DNA of 64,000 bases from Christiangramia sp. Lineage in GTDB: Bacteria; Bacteroidota; Bacteroidia; Flavobacteriales; Flavobacteriaceae. The position numbers were made by a program, and so were the translations under genes. Of the stretch, positions 63,346 through 64,000 are shown piece after piece. How positions within the stretch are numbered: position 1 is the first letter of the stretch; every line of letters begins with the position of its first letter. The stretch is from NCBI RefSeq assembly GCF_029937855.1, contig NZ_JAPYPC010000006.1, positions 84,135 through 148,134 of the forward strand. The letters are read 5' to 3'. The notes under the pieces are model-generated. The model saw only the letters and a program-made list of their open reading frames with translations. It was not told the origin of the DNA and searched no databases.

Positions 63346-63549
63346 TTTGCTAAGTCTTTAGGTCGAACTCAGGTGATAAAGATATATTTACTTACATTCT
63401 GGAATTCTTTTGGATAAGGAGGGAAGCGATTATCGCGCTTGTAAAATATAAAGTACTGATTTTGCAATATTTTTACCGCTTAATGAAGCTGATTTTGGGT
63501 ATTAATTTGATTATTATTTTTGAATTTATGGTAAAAACCAAATTATTAT

Positions 63550-63583
63550 AAAGTGGGAAATCCATCAAGGGAATCCCGCTTTT
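63550..63583 (+). terminator. Terminator-like hairpin after the isomerase pseudogene
   Basis: AAGTGGGA pairs with TCCCGCTT (one G-U pair) and a short T run follows. Works on paper in both directions. Confidence 0.5.
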
Positions 63584-63623
63584 AAACTTTACCGGATACT
63601 ATTTTGATATTTGTAGATGTCAA

Positions 63624-63666
63624 GCTCATAACCCGAAGGTCACTGGTTCGAGTCCAGTTCCCGTTA
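63624..63666 (+). pseudogene. tRNA-fMet 3' fragment (anticodon loop to acceptor stem)
   Basis: GCTCATAACCCGAAGGTCAC followed by TGGTTCGAGTCCAGTTCCCG has the CAT anticodon, variable loop and T-arm of an initiator tRNA. The 5' half (D-arm and start of the acceptor) is absent. Such 3' tRNA pieces are typical leftovers of element integration at tRNA genes. Confidence 0.7.
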
Positions 63667-63832
63667 ATGATAAAGGTTTAAAAATAATGTAAGATCTGCT
63701 TTAATTACGAAAGTGTATATATTGATATCTGTATTTAAATAGATTTTCAGAAATTATGTAAAACAACAGGTGCAACATGAATTTATCTAAGTGTAGGAAT
63801 ATTTTGTCGAAATTTTTATAAAAAAATTGCTT

Positions 63833-63840
63833 TATATTTG
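63833..63840 (+). promoter_or_regulatory. Bacteroidota -7 box
   Basis: TATATTTG fits the TAnnTTTG consensus and is followed by C, as in strong tRNA or rRNA promoters of flavobacteria. No intact gene follows in the window; only a structured stretch and a tRNA-like 3' end do. Confidence 0.45.
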
Positions 63841-63924
63841 CATCTACAGTTGAAAACGTAGTGGGGTTACCTATTCGGTTACCTGATTATATTGAAACAC
63901 ATTGATGGCTTGATAAACAAAGGA

Positions 63925-63963
63925 TGATGGGAACAGAGCTTAGTCCTGTCATCCCGACTTTTT
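63925..63963 (+). pseudogene. tRNA-Pro-like remnant with terminator
   Basis: TCCTGTCATCCCGAC (63944-63958) followed by five T looks like the 3' end and terminator of a tRNA-Pro gene. It is preceded by GGGAACAGAGCTTAG, which resembles a tRNA 5' end and D-arm start. The anticodon arm is missing, so the middle appears deleted. Assignment rests on short similarity. Confidence 0.35.
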
Positions 63964-64000
63964 ACACATTATGTAAATTACAGGGTAATTACATGTTTTT

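Larger units (their letters stand above)
61850..63455 (+). pseudogene. Second L-fucose isomerase-like gene, broken by two insertions
   Basis: Three blocks match the intact gene at 40676 in order. The first (about 61850-61950) reads IIDGR and parallels the intact start. The second (about 62490-63160) reads [36 protein letters not shown] and ALMKGKLYLAIGSVFMGIIG with many stops and shifts. The third (about 63393-63455) parallels the WNSFG...DYRAC end. An IS200 element fills the first gap and an IS982 remnant the second. It is a decayed paralogue and not a recent copy. Confidence 0.75.

Noticed and set aside
63841..63963. A novel small RNA behind the TATATTTG box
   Set aside because: The 3' end matches a tRNA-Pro end and its terminator, so a deleted tRNA gene explains it better; I kept it as a tRNA-like remnant.

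Overview
The window comes from a member of the Bacteroidota, most likely a marine Flavobacteriaceae relative. The evidence is two intact SusC/SusD pairs, the Bacteroides-type conjugation genes (TraE to TraN), RteC, start codons without Shine-Dalgarno sites, promoters resembling TTTG/TAnnTTTG, low GC, and Cys-type sulfatases. I cannot name the genus from sequence alone.

Positions 1-15000 are part of an integrative conjugative element. At the left edge is the 3' part of an OLD-like ATPase/TOPRIM gene. It is followed by an AbiEi antitoxin gene whose toxin partner abiEii survives only as two end fragments, with an AlbA_2/Schlafen-like gene between them. Leftward genes follow: a DUF4878 lipoprotein, traN, traM, traK, traJ, a traI-like gene, traG (VirB4), traF and traE. 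A cell-wall amidase runs rightward, then a putative replication pair, an excisionase-like HTH gene and rteC. No relaxase, coupling protein or integrase lies in the window.

Positions 15100-20300 hold a membrane-bound LuxR-type regulator, a half-size asparaginase-domain protein and a formylglycine-generating enzyme lipoprotein. After these come wrecked genes: an IS4-type transposase, a SusC fragment and a serine-hydrolase tail.

Positions 20300-37100 look like a peptide and beta-amino-acid region: an M1 peptidase, an Lrp regulator, a SusC/SusD pair with a small lipoprotein, an IS1595 element, then an operon of a semialdehyde dehydrogenase, a class III aminotransferase, a DmpA/BapA-type beta-aminopeptidase, a serine hydrolase and a sodium symporter with its small subunit. 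The SusC gene and the dehydrogenase gene share an almost identical promoter-proximal element at the same distance from their start codons.

Positions 37100-53500 form a LacI-controlled sugar locus: LacI regulator, lipoprotein, L-fucose/D-arabinose isomerase, fucose-type permease, ribulokinase-family kinase, GH172 (DUF2961) protein, a second SusC/SusD pair and a sulfatase. Palindromes TTAATCGATTAA lie before both transcription blocks. Because GH172 includes D-arabinofuranosidases, and because a ribulokinase rather than a fuculose aldolase is present, I propose a D-arabinose/D-arabinan route (glycan to D-arabinose to D-ribulose to D-ribulose 5-phosphate). Fucose use is the main alternative.

Positions 53500-61700 carry an amino-acid permease, a cystathionine-gamma-synthase-like enzyme, a serine hydrolase, a D-cysteine-desulfhydrase-like enzyme and two more sulfatases. 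Positions 61800-64000 are decayed: a second isomerase gene broken by an IS200 element and an IS982 remnant, followed by fragments of tRNA genes, which suggests the edge of an integrated island.
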